DNA of 64,000 nt from Sipunculus nudus (taxonomy: Eukaryota; Annelida; Sipuncula; Golfingiida; Sipunculidae): positions 16,885,676 through 16,949,675 of the forward strand of contig CM049311.1 in the NCBI GenBank assembly GCA_026874595.1, written 5' to 3'. A program made the position numbers and the translations under genes. Under the pieces are notes generated by a model. It searched no databases. It saw only the letters and a list, made by a program, of their open reading frames with translations, and was not told the DNA's origin. Below are positions 37,316 to 49,181 of the stretch, in pieces. Each line of letters begins with the position of its first letter. Position 1 is the stretch's first letter.

Positions 37316-37612
37316 GTATAGGAAAGATCCACATATTTCCAGAACCAGATTTCTTCTTAAAACTCCCCTTCTTCCATTCAGAAAAAAATAAAATTTATTT
37401 CAGATATATTTTATGTTCTAAATTCTCTGTATTCTAGAACTAAGAAAAAGGATGATTATAATGTATTGTCAAGCTCGGAGAAAATAAACACCATTATCTC
37501 TGTAATAGTTGATTTTATCCAAATGTCCAAATTATCTGAGAATATCAACAGAATGTATCACACGTAAAGCCGTGATCATTTTATCATTCTATTATATCTA
37601 AGTTCATTTAAG

Positions 37613-37686
37613 GCTGTCCAGGTGATCCGCCAGCAGATGCATTAATGGAAAAAGTAGACGTTTACAGAATGACGATATCCAGTTGG
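37613..37686 (+). CDS. Gene B, internal exon (24 codons), CP..PPAD motif
   Basis: A 74-base exon after TTTAAG and before GTGAGC, phase 1 in and 0 out, the exact partner of 8535-8608. It starts GCPGDPPAD and ends YRMTISSW. The conserved Cys, PPAD, Tyr-Arg and Trp suggest this exon itself was under constraint, although the exon before it is frame-broken. Confidence 0.58.
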
Positions 37687-38500
37687 GTGAGCTTAAAACG
37701 TTAGGATGTATCTATATATCGCCTGGTTAAATAATTGATTAAGAAAACCGCCATATAATAGATATCTTGTATTAGTAAATATACATGCACATTGTTACAT
37801 ACCCATAGAAATAAATAAAGATATAGATACACATACATATACATACATATATAACATACATATACACACACATATATACACACACATACATACGCATATA
37901 CATATATATATACACATAAATATATGAATATACTTTACAATACAACAATCACACAAGCCCTCGATAATAATATGTTTCGTTCGGAAGAAAAAGAACTTTT
38001 TAATATATAAACTTATGTATTGAACGAAAAATGTACCAGATACGAAAATATGAAGCCATTTTTTAATAGCAAAATTAACAAATTTCAATTTTATATTCCT
38101 ATAGTCTTTAATGTTACTGGGGAATCAGCATTATAAACCTCAATTTGAAATACTTGATCCTACACCCGTTTAACATTTTGTAATGACTGTCAGACATATA
38201 CATCACCTTTCGTGATATAGTAAAACTTTCCTTGTATACATCTTTTGATATTCAATTAATAATATCTTTCGTTTTTGCCGTGTTTAACACCTGAGGTGTT
38301 TCTTTTGTTATTAAGAATTATAGAGGAGCATCAGGAATGTTCAATATTTATGAACATTTAACTATATTATATTGAATTTGAAAATAAATAATATGTCATA
38401 AATTCCTATCGCTTTCACAATTAGGGTGCACAAATATATTTGTATAGTACATTTGTAACATCTGATAGGACAGTATGTATTTTGTGTTATTTCATTGCAG
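37687..38500 (+). other. Intron of gene B
   Basis: Collinear with 8609-9629 of gene A. It contains an irregular TACA/TATA-rich stretch at about 37.79-37.93 kb and nothing else recognisable. Confidence 0.5.
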
Positions 38501-38578
38501 TTCGATTATTTCTGTGATTGCATGGACGGCAAGGTCACATTATATTATCAAAGTAACGGAGACTGCGACTCTCCTTGG
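38501..38578 (+). CDS. Gene B, internal exon (26 codons), three-cysteine segment
   Basis: A 78-base exon after TTCATTGCAG and before GTAAGA, phase 0 at both ends. It encodes FDYFCDCMDGKVTLYY and QSNGDCDSPW. The partner is 9630-9707, with 19 of 26 residues identical. The conserved reading frame and Cys spacing make this the most convincing coding pair in the window. Confidence 0.65.
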
Positions 38579-38821
38579 GTAAGACTACAATCATGTAAAG
38601 AAAACAAATATATATTATTACAAAATAATATTATTAATATTACTAATAATTATAATAAATAACAGTATATAAACGTGTTATTCTGTAGTCGAGGTAAATA
38701 TAAGTTAGAGATTAAGTTCATTATCGAAGGGCCAAAGGTTCTTCGTAAGGTGATAAATGGGAACAACCTGACTAAGAAACCTATCTGCTTCGAAAGCTTG
38801 TGTGTTAATAAATAAGTTGGT

Positions 38822-40335
38822 CTATTCTTTTTCTCCTTCATCTACTGCGTTCACGAGATATTCTTCTTTTTCATCATCATCCTTTTCCTCTGCGTTCCCT
38901 AGTTAGTTCATCTTCTTCTTTTTCGTTTCCTTCTTCTTCTTCTTCTTCGACCCGAGACTACATATCTTCTTCATCTTCTTATTAGTCTATTTCTTCTTAT
39001 TCTTCTGAAATCCATAGTTAGCCTGTCTTCCTCTTCATTTTCTTCTGCGTCCCCGAGTTGAAATATCTTTTCTTCTACCTCTTCTGCGTTCCCAATTAGG
39101 TCTTTCTTCTTCTACTGCTTCTTCTTCTTCTGCGTTCCCGAGTTGGTCTATCTTCTTCTTTTTCTGGGTTTCCGAGATAGTCAATATTCTTCTTCTTCTG
39201 CTGGTGCTCCCAAGTTGGTCTTCCTTCTTCTTCTTCTTCTTTTGCGTTCCCGAGTTAGTTTTCTTCTTCTTTTCCTTCTACTCCTTCTTCTTCTTCTGCG
39301 TTCCCAAGTTGGTCTTTCATCTTCCTCTTCATCTTTCCCGAGATTGAATATCTTCTTTTTCTGCATTCCTGAGTTGGTATTTCTTTCTCTTCTCCTTATT
39401 CTTCTGCGTTCCAGATTTGGTTTTTCTTCTTGTTCTTCTTTTTCTACGTTCCAGAGTTAGTATTTCTGCTCTTTCTCCTTCTCCTTCCTCTGCGTTCCCG
39501 AGTAAGTCTATCCTCTTCTTCAGCTCCTTCTTCTTCTTCTGCGTTCTCTTGTAAGTCTTTCTTTTGCTTCTTCTTCTTCTGCGTTTCCGAATAAGCCCAT
39601 CTTCTTCCTCTACTGCGTCCCCGCGTTGAAATATCTTCTTCTTCTTCCTCTTCTGGGTTCCCGAGTTAGTTAATATTCTTCTTCTTCTTTTGCGTTCCCG
39701 ACTGGGTCTTTCTGCTTCTTCTTCTCCGTACCCGAGTAAGTCTTTCTTCTTCTTCTCCATCTACTTCTTCTTCTTCTTCTTTTTCTGCTTTCCCGGGTTA
39801 GTTTTTCTTCTTCCTCTTCTTCTTCCTCTGCGTTCCCGAGTAGGTCTTTATTCCTTTTCCTCTACCTTTTCTTCTTCGTTTGCTATCCCGATTTGGTCTT
39901 TCTTTTTCTTTATCTTTTCCGGCGTTCCCGAGTTTGACTTTCTTCTTCTTGTTCTTCTGCTCCCTCTGCGTTTCCGAGTTATTCTTTCTTCTTGTACTCC
40001 GTCTTCTTCTGCGTTCCCGAGTTAGTCTTTCTCCTTCTTCTTATTCTTCTTCGTTCCCGAGTCATTTTATCTTCTTCTCCTTCTTCTTATTCTTCTTCGT
40101 TCCTGAGTTATTTTGTCTTCTTATTTTTCTTCTTCTGCTGTGTTCCCGAGTTAGTCTTTCTTCTTCTCTTTCTTCTCCCTTCCCGTATAAGCCTTTCTTC
40201 TTTTGCTGCGTTTAAGTGTTTTTCTTTTTCTTCTTCTTCCGAGTCAGTCCAACTTCTTCTTCTTCTGCGTTTCCGAATCAGTCTAACTTCTACTTCTTCT
40301 CCGGCGTTTCCGAGTAAGTCTGTCTGCAAGGCGTC
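38822..40335. repeat. TTC-rich polypyrimidine minisatellite, about 1.5 kb
   Basis: Irregular units consist of (TTC)n followed by TGCGTTCCCGAGTTAGTCTT or variants, giving an almost pure pyrimidine plus strand. Open frames of 90-140 codons on both strands (Ser/Phe/Leu-rich on plus, Lys/Arg/Glu-rich on minus) are produced by the repeat and are not genes. It lies in the last intron of gene B at the position where gene A has its CT microsatellite. Confidence 0.95.
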
Positions 40336-41761
40336 ACTCTTACTCTTTATATATTGACTTGAAAAAGTCAAGAAACCCAGTTGTTTATTTGACACTTTGA
40401 CTGAAATGTAAAAAAAAATATTACCATCACAAGGAAATTTTTATAATACCTCATTAACTAAAAAAACATTACTATTACAAAATTTTAATAATATGACTGC
40501 ACAGGTTTAATGTTCATTTATTTTAAAAGGGTCCATTCAACTTAATTATGTGTCTTGCAGAAATAAGTATGTGATAATATTAGATGCAAAATATTATGCT
40601 GCCTTGGAGATGCGGTTTCTTCTACTCTGGGAGTTTACAGGTGCAGAACCATCGCATCCTCTCATTGTCCCCAATCCACACACACACATTTTCTCGACCA
40701 AGGGATGGAAGACGAAATGGTGCTTTAAAGCGTTAACAGTTTCATTGAAATTTTTTGCAAGTCTGGTATAAATAACAGGGTATATTCTCATTTCAGAATT
40801 CACAATATAAAAAGGCATTTACGAAAAACATACTCAGGGCAGGGAACGTCGTTTGTGAGCCCCAAACACTTCGATCTGAAGCTGGTTATTTAACAATTAA
40901 AAAAGTTATGATCGGAGTTATGTATAAATGTATAAATCAGCGTGCATTTAATCTAAGAGTTTATACCTTGATAACTCAGTATTGTAGAAACGGATGAATC
41001 GTGTTTCATTTTCCGTCCTTTTGTATTTGTTTTATAATTTCTTAAATATTATAATTGGTAAATATAAGATGTTTTTTTACATTTTTTGTACCTTACTTGT
41101 GCTTTTACGGACTGAGAATAAAGCCTAATTATCAGGCAAAAGTACATTATTTTATTTGACCAAATAGATAGGGGGCAAGGTCATGATTAGACAATATGAG
41201 ACTTCCCTCATTTCAGACCTCATTTCTTTATTTTATATTTCACATCATATTTTGCACATTTTATGTTTCAATCAATCAAAAGTTTCATTTTGACTTTATA
41301 CATGATCTGAATATAGCTTAGAAGTAAACACCTGAAATGAAAATATTATGCATATTTCCTTATGTTACAATGGTATCCTCATTTCAGCTATATGACTGAG
41401 GTTTCCCCGCATTTTGTTCTTATTACCTGATTAGTATTCTTCATCAATAGCTTAAGAATGCCTATGCTCCTTACAAATGTCTCTCTGATATAAATAACAA
41501 ATTGGATACAAAATAAGAGCTTAAATGGAACAAAATGTTGTATCGATTCAGTCAATCTGTCACATAAACATATTTTTTTTTAGTCAAATTGGTTCTGAAA
41601 TGTTTATTTTATAATTTAAAAAAAATACTTAAATGAAGCAGGCAATTTACAAATTCACTAATTTTAAACATCGACATACAGTAAAACCTCGCCTCGATTT
41701 GGCCACCATCTCATAACTTTGACCAATGGTCCAATTTTTCTTACTTTTTTATCAGATCTCG

Positions 41762-41803
<42 letters not shown>

Positions 41804-41964
41804 ATATATATGTATATATATATATATCATACAAATTTGATACCTGTTAAATAGAAAGAACTTTTTCATAATCTTATTGAAAAGTTCAACACATGACTTG
41901 CAAAATGTGAGAATATCTTTATTGTATTTTACATTTTTCTAAATCCTGGTTACAAACTTTGTAG
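40336..41964 (+). other. Remainder of the last intron of gene B
   Basis: The first part (to about 40.6 kb) aligns with 14.03-14.33 kb of gene A. The rest is AT-rich, with an AT array at 41764-41828. No exon is recognised. Confidence 0.45.
41764..41828. repeat. (AT)n array with TGTATA interruptions
   Basis: About 65 bases of AT dinucleotides broken by two TG steps. Confidence 0.95.
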
Positions 41965-42093
41965 TTAAGTCAGGATAGTCAGGACTGTCACGATGTGGCC
42001 AAAACCAAAAATACAAATATGGCATTTTTGCCAGAAGCTAGTGAATTCGCAGATCTGTATGACAGCTACCTCGTCGATAGTGGTTTCTTTTAA
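41965..42093 (+). CDS. Gene B, terminal exon (42 codons plus TAA)
   Basis: A 129-base exon after AACTTTGTAG, phase 0, with TAA at 42091-42093. It encodes LSQDSQDCHDVAKTKN, a central MAFLPEA segment and a C-terminus containing ADLYDSYLVDSGFF. The partner is 14389-14517, with equal length and stop position and 20 of 42 residues identical. The sequence after the stop (TAATGCTTTT, then a GTAGGTCA block) is conserved between the copies and is probably 3' untranslated. Confidence 0.6.
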   Translation, partial: LSQDSQDCHDVAKTKNTNMAFLPEASEFADLYDSYLVDSGFF

Positions 42094-44320
42094 TGCTTTT
42101 CTCTTGACAGGTAGGTCATCTACTTTCTTCTCATATAATAGTTTCTAACATACACATAAATTTTGTCTTTCTTATATAGGTCATGGTAATCTTCCATGCC
42201 CATCACACAATTACACTCGTTCACTCCGGAAAATGCATACGGATTACAATTTAGATATGTTATTGAATACAACATAGATCAAACACATTCAACCAGGCTA
42301 AAACACTGAGATGTAAAAAATATACATTATTATATTGGATTGAAAAAAAAGTTGAGTAATTCAATATTTAACTGCATGCTCATTTCCTCTGATATTTCAG
42401 AATACACCAAGGTCTTGATGTTGATTTGTCTCAAGAATAATTTTAAAGCTGAATGGGCCTCGCTCACGGTATAATTAACAATCGAAACAATCAATCTTTG
42501 GATATCTGTTTAATACTGCACCCGATATAAGAACCTGCTTATCCAAGAACTTCCCTTGGATGCTATGGATTCAAAAAGATATAAGGAAGAATAAACTATA
42601 AGTTAAATAGGCTTAATTAATTTTTAAATGAGATAAAATTCTATGACTGTTTTGAGTATACCCAGCGTCGCATTTAATCTTCTGTAAAACTTTTGAACAG
42701 TGGATTATTTCTCTGCAGATTTACACGGCACAATTTTTATACCCTTCACGTCCTATTCTGTAATATACGTAACATAAATTCAATTCTGTAAGCTTTATAA
42801 TAGCACATTATAAATGCTTTTCTTGGATGAATGTTTACCACAAATAAACACGTGCTTTGCAAGTTATGTGTTATATTTTGGTCATATTATAAAATCTGAT
42901 ATAGTTCGTCCTTTACAACTTCTGAAAACAGAAGTGATATTCCAATACGTGCAAACAGCACTGTTTTCTTCAATATTAATGAAGATATATGACTTTTATT
43001 CTGGGCATCCTACATTTATATCAGGCAATGTCCTTTGAGAAATGCATAAATAAGATTATACCTTATTTTAAATAAAAATTCGACCTTCATTTCTGTGCCC
43101 TTTTGCTCTCAATTGTTCTCGATACACTTTGACCGAAACTCTATATGTCAATATTTATAATGATAAGCCGCCCCCCCCCCCCCCCACTCCAGGGACCTGC
43201 TTATTCAGAATCACCAACGTGACATTGAATGACGAAGTGTACCTTATTACATATTGAAGCTAATGTTACATCACTGAAGCTTAAGATAATTCTAAGCTCT
43301 TACGAATTGCATCAACACCATGCGTCCGCAGGTGAACATACATTTCAGTCACTAGGAGGATGTTGGTCTTATAAACCTGGTCAGGAATAAATCCTATGAA
43401 CGATGTCTTACGGTTGAACACCGAGCACACTATTTAGTTTACAAAACCAAGGGATTTTCATATTTGTTATGTAATCGTCATGCAGATGTGCAGTTATCAA
43501 TACAATGAGAAATAATAATCTAATATTAGTTCTAATTTCCAAAGTCCTACACAGAAATTCTACCTTTAAGACCGCATTTCCGCACGCTGAAAAAAGCCTG
43601 ATGAATTTATCTTTTGTATGTGCAGAATCCGGTTTACGTGATGGTTTTTTTTTTTTCAAATGGATTATCGTCCCTCAGGGTGGCAAGAATGATGTCGTGG
43701 GTGTCTTTGTTATATTTATGCATACATATCCAAATTTACCAAAGTTGCAAGCATTTTCTCTCACTATTCTATGACTTTCAGCTGGTTTTCAAGGATATGA
43801 TTTAAAAAAATTAAGTCTGTCTTAAAAACATAATTTCACAGGCAAACCCAAAAAAAAAGCATTTATAAGAAAAAAATTGAATACCAAAACTCATACATAA
43901 GATCCTGTTTTTCAGTATAAAATAGAATATGATTAATAGAACCAAGTTAATAACAGGGGGCAATGGAAGTTCTGAAGTGGTGAATGTTGTGAGAACCTTA
44001 CTCAGGTGAGCACTACAGGGTAAAGGGTAGGCATATTGAAAAGAGCATTAGGCCACTAGAGAGAAGTTATATTTGAATTTATTTCTAAATAGTTCTAACA
44101 TTTCGTATCCACTCCTGAATTGTGAATATTATATGTTCACCAAATGTCAGGTTTTTTCACCATAAAATCATTTAGGTTCTTCCCCTATCGGTAGGTTAGC
44201 CAAATGTGACTGATGGAAAGTTTTAGTTCAATAGATGGCTTCAAATGTTACCAGTAGCTTGTTAACGAAGATTCCTATGATACTGACCTTTGACCTTGTT
44301 ACTTCAATATAAATAGAAAA
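42094..44320. other. 3' flank of gene B, collinear with the gene A flank
   Basis: Blocks at 42.51-42.6, 42.83-42.89, 42.93-43.06, 43.19-43.31, 43.43-43.64, 43.88-44.05 and 44.17-44.31 kb align in order with 14.93-18.70 kb. The 89-base repeat expansion and a GC-rich insertion present in A are absent here. A poly-C tract is at 43171-43185. No gene is seen. Confidence 0.55.
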
Positions 44321-44354
44321 CGGGCAGTCGATAAGCAACTTCATGTATCCGCAA

Positions 44355-44355
<1 letters not shown>

Positions 44356-44387
<32 letters not shown>
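44356..44387. repeat. (AAT)n microsatellite
   Basis: About ten AAT trinucleotides, followed by TATATAGCGCCAAATTCTCC. Confidence 0.95.
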
Positions 44388-44388
<1 letters not shown>

Positions 44389-44749
44389 TAGAGTATTTAT
44401 ATAGCGCCAAATTCTCCGAAGGTCGGACTCACGGGGCAATTCACACACACACACATACCCATATACAATTTCATGGAAATCTACTCCCCGTGCCAGACCC
44501 AAGAAAAAATTAATGCATATTAAAGACTAAAAGCTTGCCGAAAGAGATACGCTTTTAAATTAAATTTAAATTACACAGGAGTTTGAGATTTTATAAGTGT
44601 AATAGGAAGTGAATACCAGTTTTGGGGGCCTATGAAACGGAAGGAAAGTTCACCGTCTTCTATATTACACTTTGGTATTTAAGATGATCTCCGCCAGCCG
44701 AGTGAAGCGTATGCAAAGGTCTATAGGTGATTATTTATTCGGACAAATA

Positions 44750-46010
44750 TGATGGAAGTTAGTCATTAAAATGGCGGTAGACCAAAACAGCAATTTTGTA
44801 TTTTACGCTGTACTTGACGAGAATCCAATAGAGCTGTTTGAGCAGTGAGCGACGAGAAATTGATTGTAGGTGACCTACGCAGTCTTTTATACAAGAGTAA
44901 AACAATCCAAGAAGTATGGGCATGCAAATTTTCAGGTGAATACATCAATCCATTCCAGAGAGAAAAAAGGCAATATATTCTGCAAAATCAAAAAGGTGGA
45001 TGGCACCACCTGTCTGGTCTAGGATGGATTTTCGCTATATGAAAACGATTGTAGGTGGCATAACCAGGCTTGTGTACAAGATATAGGTATCAAATATCTT
45101 TAGAAATGTGAAATTTCAGGCCTTTTATTTCCTCAGCAGTAGATTTTTGTCTCGGCCGGAATTTTGCATGCTCATCCGTCTTGGTAGATTTCTCATTCAC
45201 GAGACAAGTGACACTACCTGCAATTAAGTATTTGTTTAATAATTCATGCATTTATCTAAGGACTGGTTTAGTGTATCAATGTATATATCAATATAAATAA
45301 AACGGAACGGCAGGGTGCGCCACCTGTCAGGTCTACATCAAAGCTCTGAGAAAAGAGCAAACATGAACAATTACAGGGCCATACATCCATCTACTCATTA
45401 GATATGAGAATTTGTCACCATAACGGATGGAAGCCATGCAAAAACAATTGCAGACGGCACCCCCTGTATTGTGTACGAGATGGATGTATGAAAGATCTAT
45501 AAGGACGTGCACAATTTCAGGCCAATATGGTAAATGATTCCTGAGAAATGGATATCACTGTGTTTTACGAAAACATTTGACATTTGACATTTACATTTAA
45601 TTATGGTGGGTTTCGGAAAGAAAAGTCCAAGGGACTTAGAGAAATTCCCCGAAAACGAAAGCAGAGGTGGCGGCGGCAGAACCCGCGTTAAAACATATAA
45701 CCCACAGGACTCTTCATTTCTTTCTTGACATTAAATGCATAAACAATCTTTCTGAAGAAGTGAGATAAAAATGGTGGCGATAAACTAGAAATTATATTGT
45801 TCGATTACATATATATTACAATATTACTTATATTGGAGGATAAAATAAATATGAAAATATTTCAGGACATTGATGAAGCTACAGTTAAGTAACACCGATG
45901 TAATTTGGCAGTCTCAAATAGGGGTTATTGCATCAACAAAAGAAAAATACAGGTGGCGCCACAAATCCTCAAGAACCGTTGATAGTATTCATTGTCAAGG
46001 TCAGACTGGG
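44750..46010. repeat. Degenerate tandem repeat with GGTGGCGCCACC-type blocks
   Basis: Recurring blocks around GGTGGATGGCACCACCTGTC (44995), GGTGCGCCACCTGTCAGGTC (45315), ACGGCACCCCCTGTATT (45455) and AGGTGGCGCCACAAATCCTC (45951). The last of these, together with the preceding GATGAAGCTACAG, matches the interior of the element at 62.56-62.8 kb. These look like transposon interiors and not genes. Confidence 0.5.
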
Positions 46011-47443
46011 TCGGACCTTGCCCAGAATTCTTTCAGCGTGGACACATATGACCAGACACATACACATGCACTGATACCAAACATCTTGTAGAATATAACA
46101 ATAAATTTGTTAACTATATACAAGAAAGGTATATATAAATGTTGAGTGGCATAAAGTCCAAGTTAAGCTAGAATGTTCATAAATGTCCAAAATAATAAAA
46201 AAAAACGGACATCAGAAGAGACATTCCTAAAATCTGTCACCAAGATGGGGAGGATTTGCGCTCTAGTGGCAGCTCTCTATGGGGCACGTGTACCAAGGCT
46301 CATGCCTATAAAACAAAGAAATGCGTTTTTTTTTACTAGAATGAAGAGAAACAATGAAACACAGCTCTAGAGAAGGAGAAATGTTATGCCTTTTTATTAG
46401 GATTGACAAAAAAAAGTACTTATTATAAAACAAAATTTCTAAGAGAATAATAGGAAAATACTCAATGGATTCCCCCTGGATTATAGGCTCAACAATCAAA
46501 ATAACATTGGGTTTTGTTTTACACAAGTTATACTTAAACTTCACAAAGTTTACTCTGCAGACCACAATAAATGCTCTACTGGCTTGGTGTAAGAACTTAT
46601 TAGTGGACACTTACCATGTGTATCCTGCCAGTTCTGCCATACCGTCAGGAACCACAATATAGTTGTACCCATGTGTTCACAAACACAGCACCAAACCATC
46701 CTGAGCTGTACTCGGAAGAAGGGTCGTCTCAGGCAAATAACAAATAATAATCAAGAGTTTATGAGGTACCTCTATATTCACCTAGTTTCAGTGTTCTCAG
46801 AGTTGGCTTATCATCAGTTTTAGAGAGACCTTCTGCCTTTTAGGCTGTTAGTCATTGTCCAGCTCAATATCACAGGTCTCTCTCCTCTGGAGATCTCTGG
46901 CCAACTGAATTTTCACTGGTCAAGGTTTGCCTCCACAAATTTCCTACCCAATAACCAGTATTGACAGCTAATTGTGGTCTTTTAAAAGTTACTGTAACAA
47001 CACAGGCTTATTCACAAAGCGTTACAATAGGGACCAGAACAGAACACTCACTTAATGAAGGTTCTGCCTGAATGAATTCCAAAGGGGAATTTCCCGGGTA
47101 TTGCTTAAGGAAACAAAAACAAGGAGTTGGGGGTCTGAAAGCCCGTTTGACATCACGCATGCCACACTGTCTCAAAACAAAACCTGAAAAGGTTTACCGT
47201 CACTAGGAACTTTATGACATCACTTCCACCTTCAAGAAAAAAAATGTTATTTTTTTATAAAAAAAAGTGGACAAATAAAAAATCCCGTAATCCTCACAAA
47301 AATTATGATAGGTTGATAGCTGATGACTGGTAAATTGAAAACGATAGATAGAAATATCGCAAACAGGGATTATGTCTCGTTGCAATCTATCATTTAATGT
47401 CACTTGGATGTTTATGCCACTCAGCTTATAAAGTTAAATGAAC
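46011..47443. other. Region downstream of the retroelement pol, no gene identified
   Basis: This may contain the 3' untranslated part and LTR of the minus-strand retroelement, but no LTR boundary, polypurine tract or target duplication could be fixed by eye. Short open frames here have no recognisable domain. Confidence 0.4.
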
Positions 47444-47829
47444 TTAGCCTAAGGCTGGGACGTGGCTGAGAAAATCAGCCCCAAAATTCGATCTCCCTGG
47501 AACAGACTCAACAGTATACTGATACTCTTGTAAGAGTATTGCCCATCGCATTATGCGTTTGTTCAAGCACTTGGCTTTCTGCATGTAGGCAAAAGGTTTG
47601 TGATCTGTCACAATCTTTCATCCAAACAAATACATATCCAATTCACTGTCCAGACAATGGATAATGCTTCTCTTTTAATGAACGAGAAATTTTCCTCTCT
47701 TTGAACAAGCTTACGGCTCGCAAAAAGCCACTGGATGCAAAATCCCTTCATGCTCTTGCATGAAAATCGCTCCAATTCCTTTATCGGAGGCATCAGTTCT
47801 CAGAATAAAACAATTTGAGAAGTCGGGGA
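47444..47829 (-). pseudogene. RNase H domain, broken by frameshifts
   Basis: FILRTDASDKGIGA holds the first catalytic Asp. A frameshift near 47.72 kb leads to QREENFSFIKREALSIVW (catalytic Glu region). A second near 47.61 kb leads to TDHKPFAYMQKAK and finally NFGADFLSHV, the last conserved Asp region, followed by TAA at 47444-47446. Confidence 0.8.
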
Positions 47830-49006
47830 GTTGCAAGACTGGTGGTTTCACCAACACACCTTTGAGAGTTTGAAATGCTCTCTCCTTAGCTTGTCCCCAG
47901 GTAACCGTATTACTCTGTCCCTTCTTGGTCAAATCTGTTAAAATCACGGCCACTTCAGCATAATGGGGGATAAATTTACGGTAATAACCCGTTAAACCTA
48001 AGAAAGACCTTACTTCTTTCTTGGTGATTGGTCGTGTTGCATTGCTGATTTTCTCGAGTAAGACTGGGTCAGTTCCAAGCCTGCCCATTTCTATTTTATG
48101 GCCAAGAAAACTAAGGTTTGTGTAACCAAGGAAACATTTCTTTGGTTTTGCCGCTAAATTAGCAGACTGAAGTATGCCAAATACCTTCTCAAGGAGTTTT
48201 ACATGATCTGGCCAGTTTTCAGTGTGACACAGGACATCATCGATGTAACAGGTCACCCCCAGAACATGAGCAAACAATTTGCGCATCATTCTGGTGAATA
48301 CTGCGCCTGTAACAACCAATCCGAATGGCATGAAGTTAAAATGATATTGTGCATCTGGGGTTACAAAGGATGTCAACTCTTTAGACCTGTCAGTCATGGG
48401 AATCTGCCATTATCCTTTTGTTAGATCAATGTTGGCAAAGAATCTACTATTTCTCAATTCGGCAAACATATTTTCAGGGTTTGGCATTGGTTCTGGATCA
48501 AACATGATAACACGATTCAGTTTTCGGAAATCAGTGCAAAAGAGAACCGAATTGTCGGGCTTCCGAACCATTACCACAGGTGCTGCATATCTTGAATTAG
48601 ATCTTTCTATCACCCCTAGAGGTAACATATCACTTATCTCTTTATCCATGGTTTCTTTTATAGCGTGAGGTACATTGTAAGGTTTAGACCTAACAGGAAG
48701 GTGAGAAGTAAGCTGGAGATCACATTCAAGGACTCTTGTCCGTTTTGGCACATCTGTAAATGTGCTTTCATACCTGTTTATTAGGTCTTTCTCTAACTCA
48801 GCTTTTTGTTGAGAGGAAAGTTCATCACATATATTTACCTGCTCAGGTCCTTGTGTGCGATTAACACTTTGCATTGGAACAATACACGTTTCATTACCAA
48901 TATCAACATCCTCAGTCCTATTCTGACTTTGATGTAACAATTTTACATCCGTGGATTGTAATCCAGCCAAAATGGTACTATACCAGGGCAAGTCAAATAA
49001 CCCCAT
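47830..49006 (-). pseudogene. Reverse transcriptase, broken by one stop
   Basis: The N-terminal part includes VRSKPYNVPHAIKE, GVIERSNSRYAAPVVMV and FCTDFRKLN. A TAA at 48410-48412 replaces the Tyr codon expected in the KGYWQIP motif. The second part has MPFGLVVTGAVFTR, the catalytic YIDD at 48236-48247, and FLGLTGYYRKFIPHYAEVA. These are the standard motifs of a gypsy RT palm and its connection to RNase H. Confidence 0.88.
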
Positions 49007-49178
49007 AGCACTTTGACGGTCTTGTGAGGTACCGTTTCAACAAGTTTATGTGAAAAGTTTTCACCTTGCCTTTTACCTTTTTCCGGTAATCACAGTCATT
49101 GACTTTCTCCAAAACTTGGAAAGGACCCTTCCACTGTAGCAGCAATTTGTTTTTATCAGTGGGCAAAAGGACCAAAAC
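48993..49178 (-). pseudogene. Integrase C-terminal GPY/F-like domain
   Basis: QWKGPFQVLEKVNDCDYR followed by FHINLLKRY matches the GPY/F module at the C-terminus of Ty3/gypsy integrases. It runs directly, through a frameshift at 48993-49006, into the reverse transcriptase piece. This adjacency is the direct evidence for the unusual domain order. Confidence 0.8.
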
Positions 49179-49181
49179 CTA

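Noticed and set aside
39143-40395. Several long open frames on both strands (90-140 codons)
   Set aside because: They are Ser/Phe/Leu-rich or Lys/Arg/Glu-rich translations of the TTC minisatellite, open in several frames at once.
47200-47410. Possible LTR of the retroelement
   Set aside because: No second copy exists in the window, since the other side is cut by the satellite, and no TG...CA boundary or target duplication could be established.
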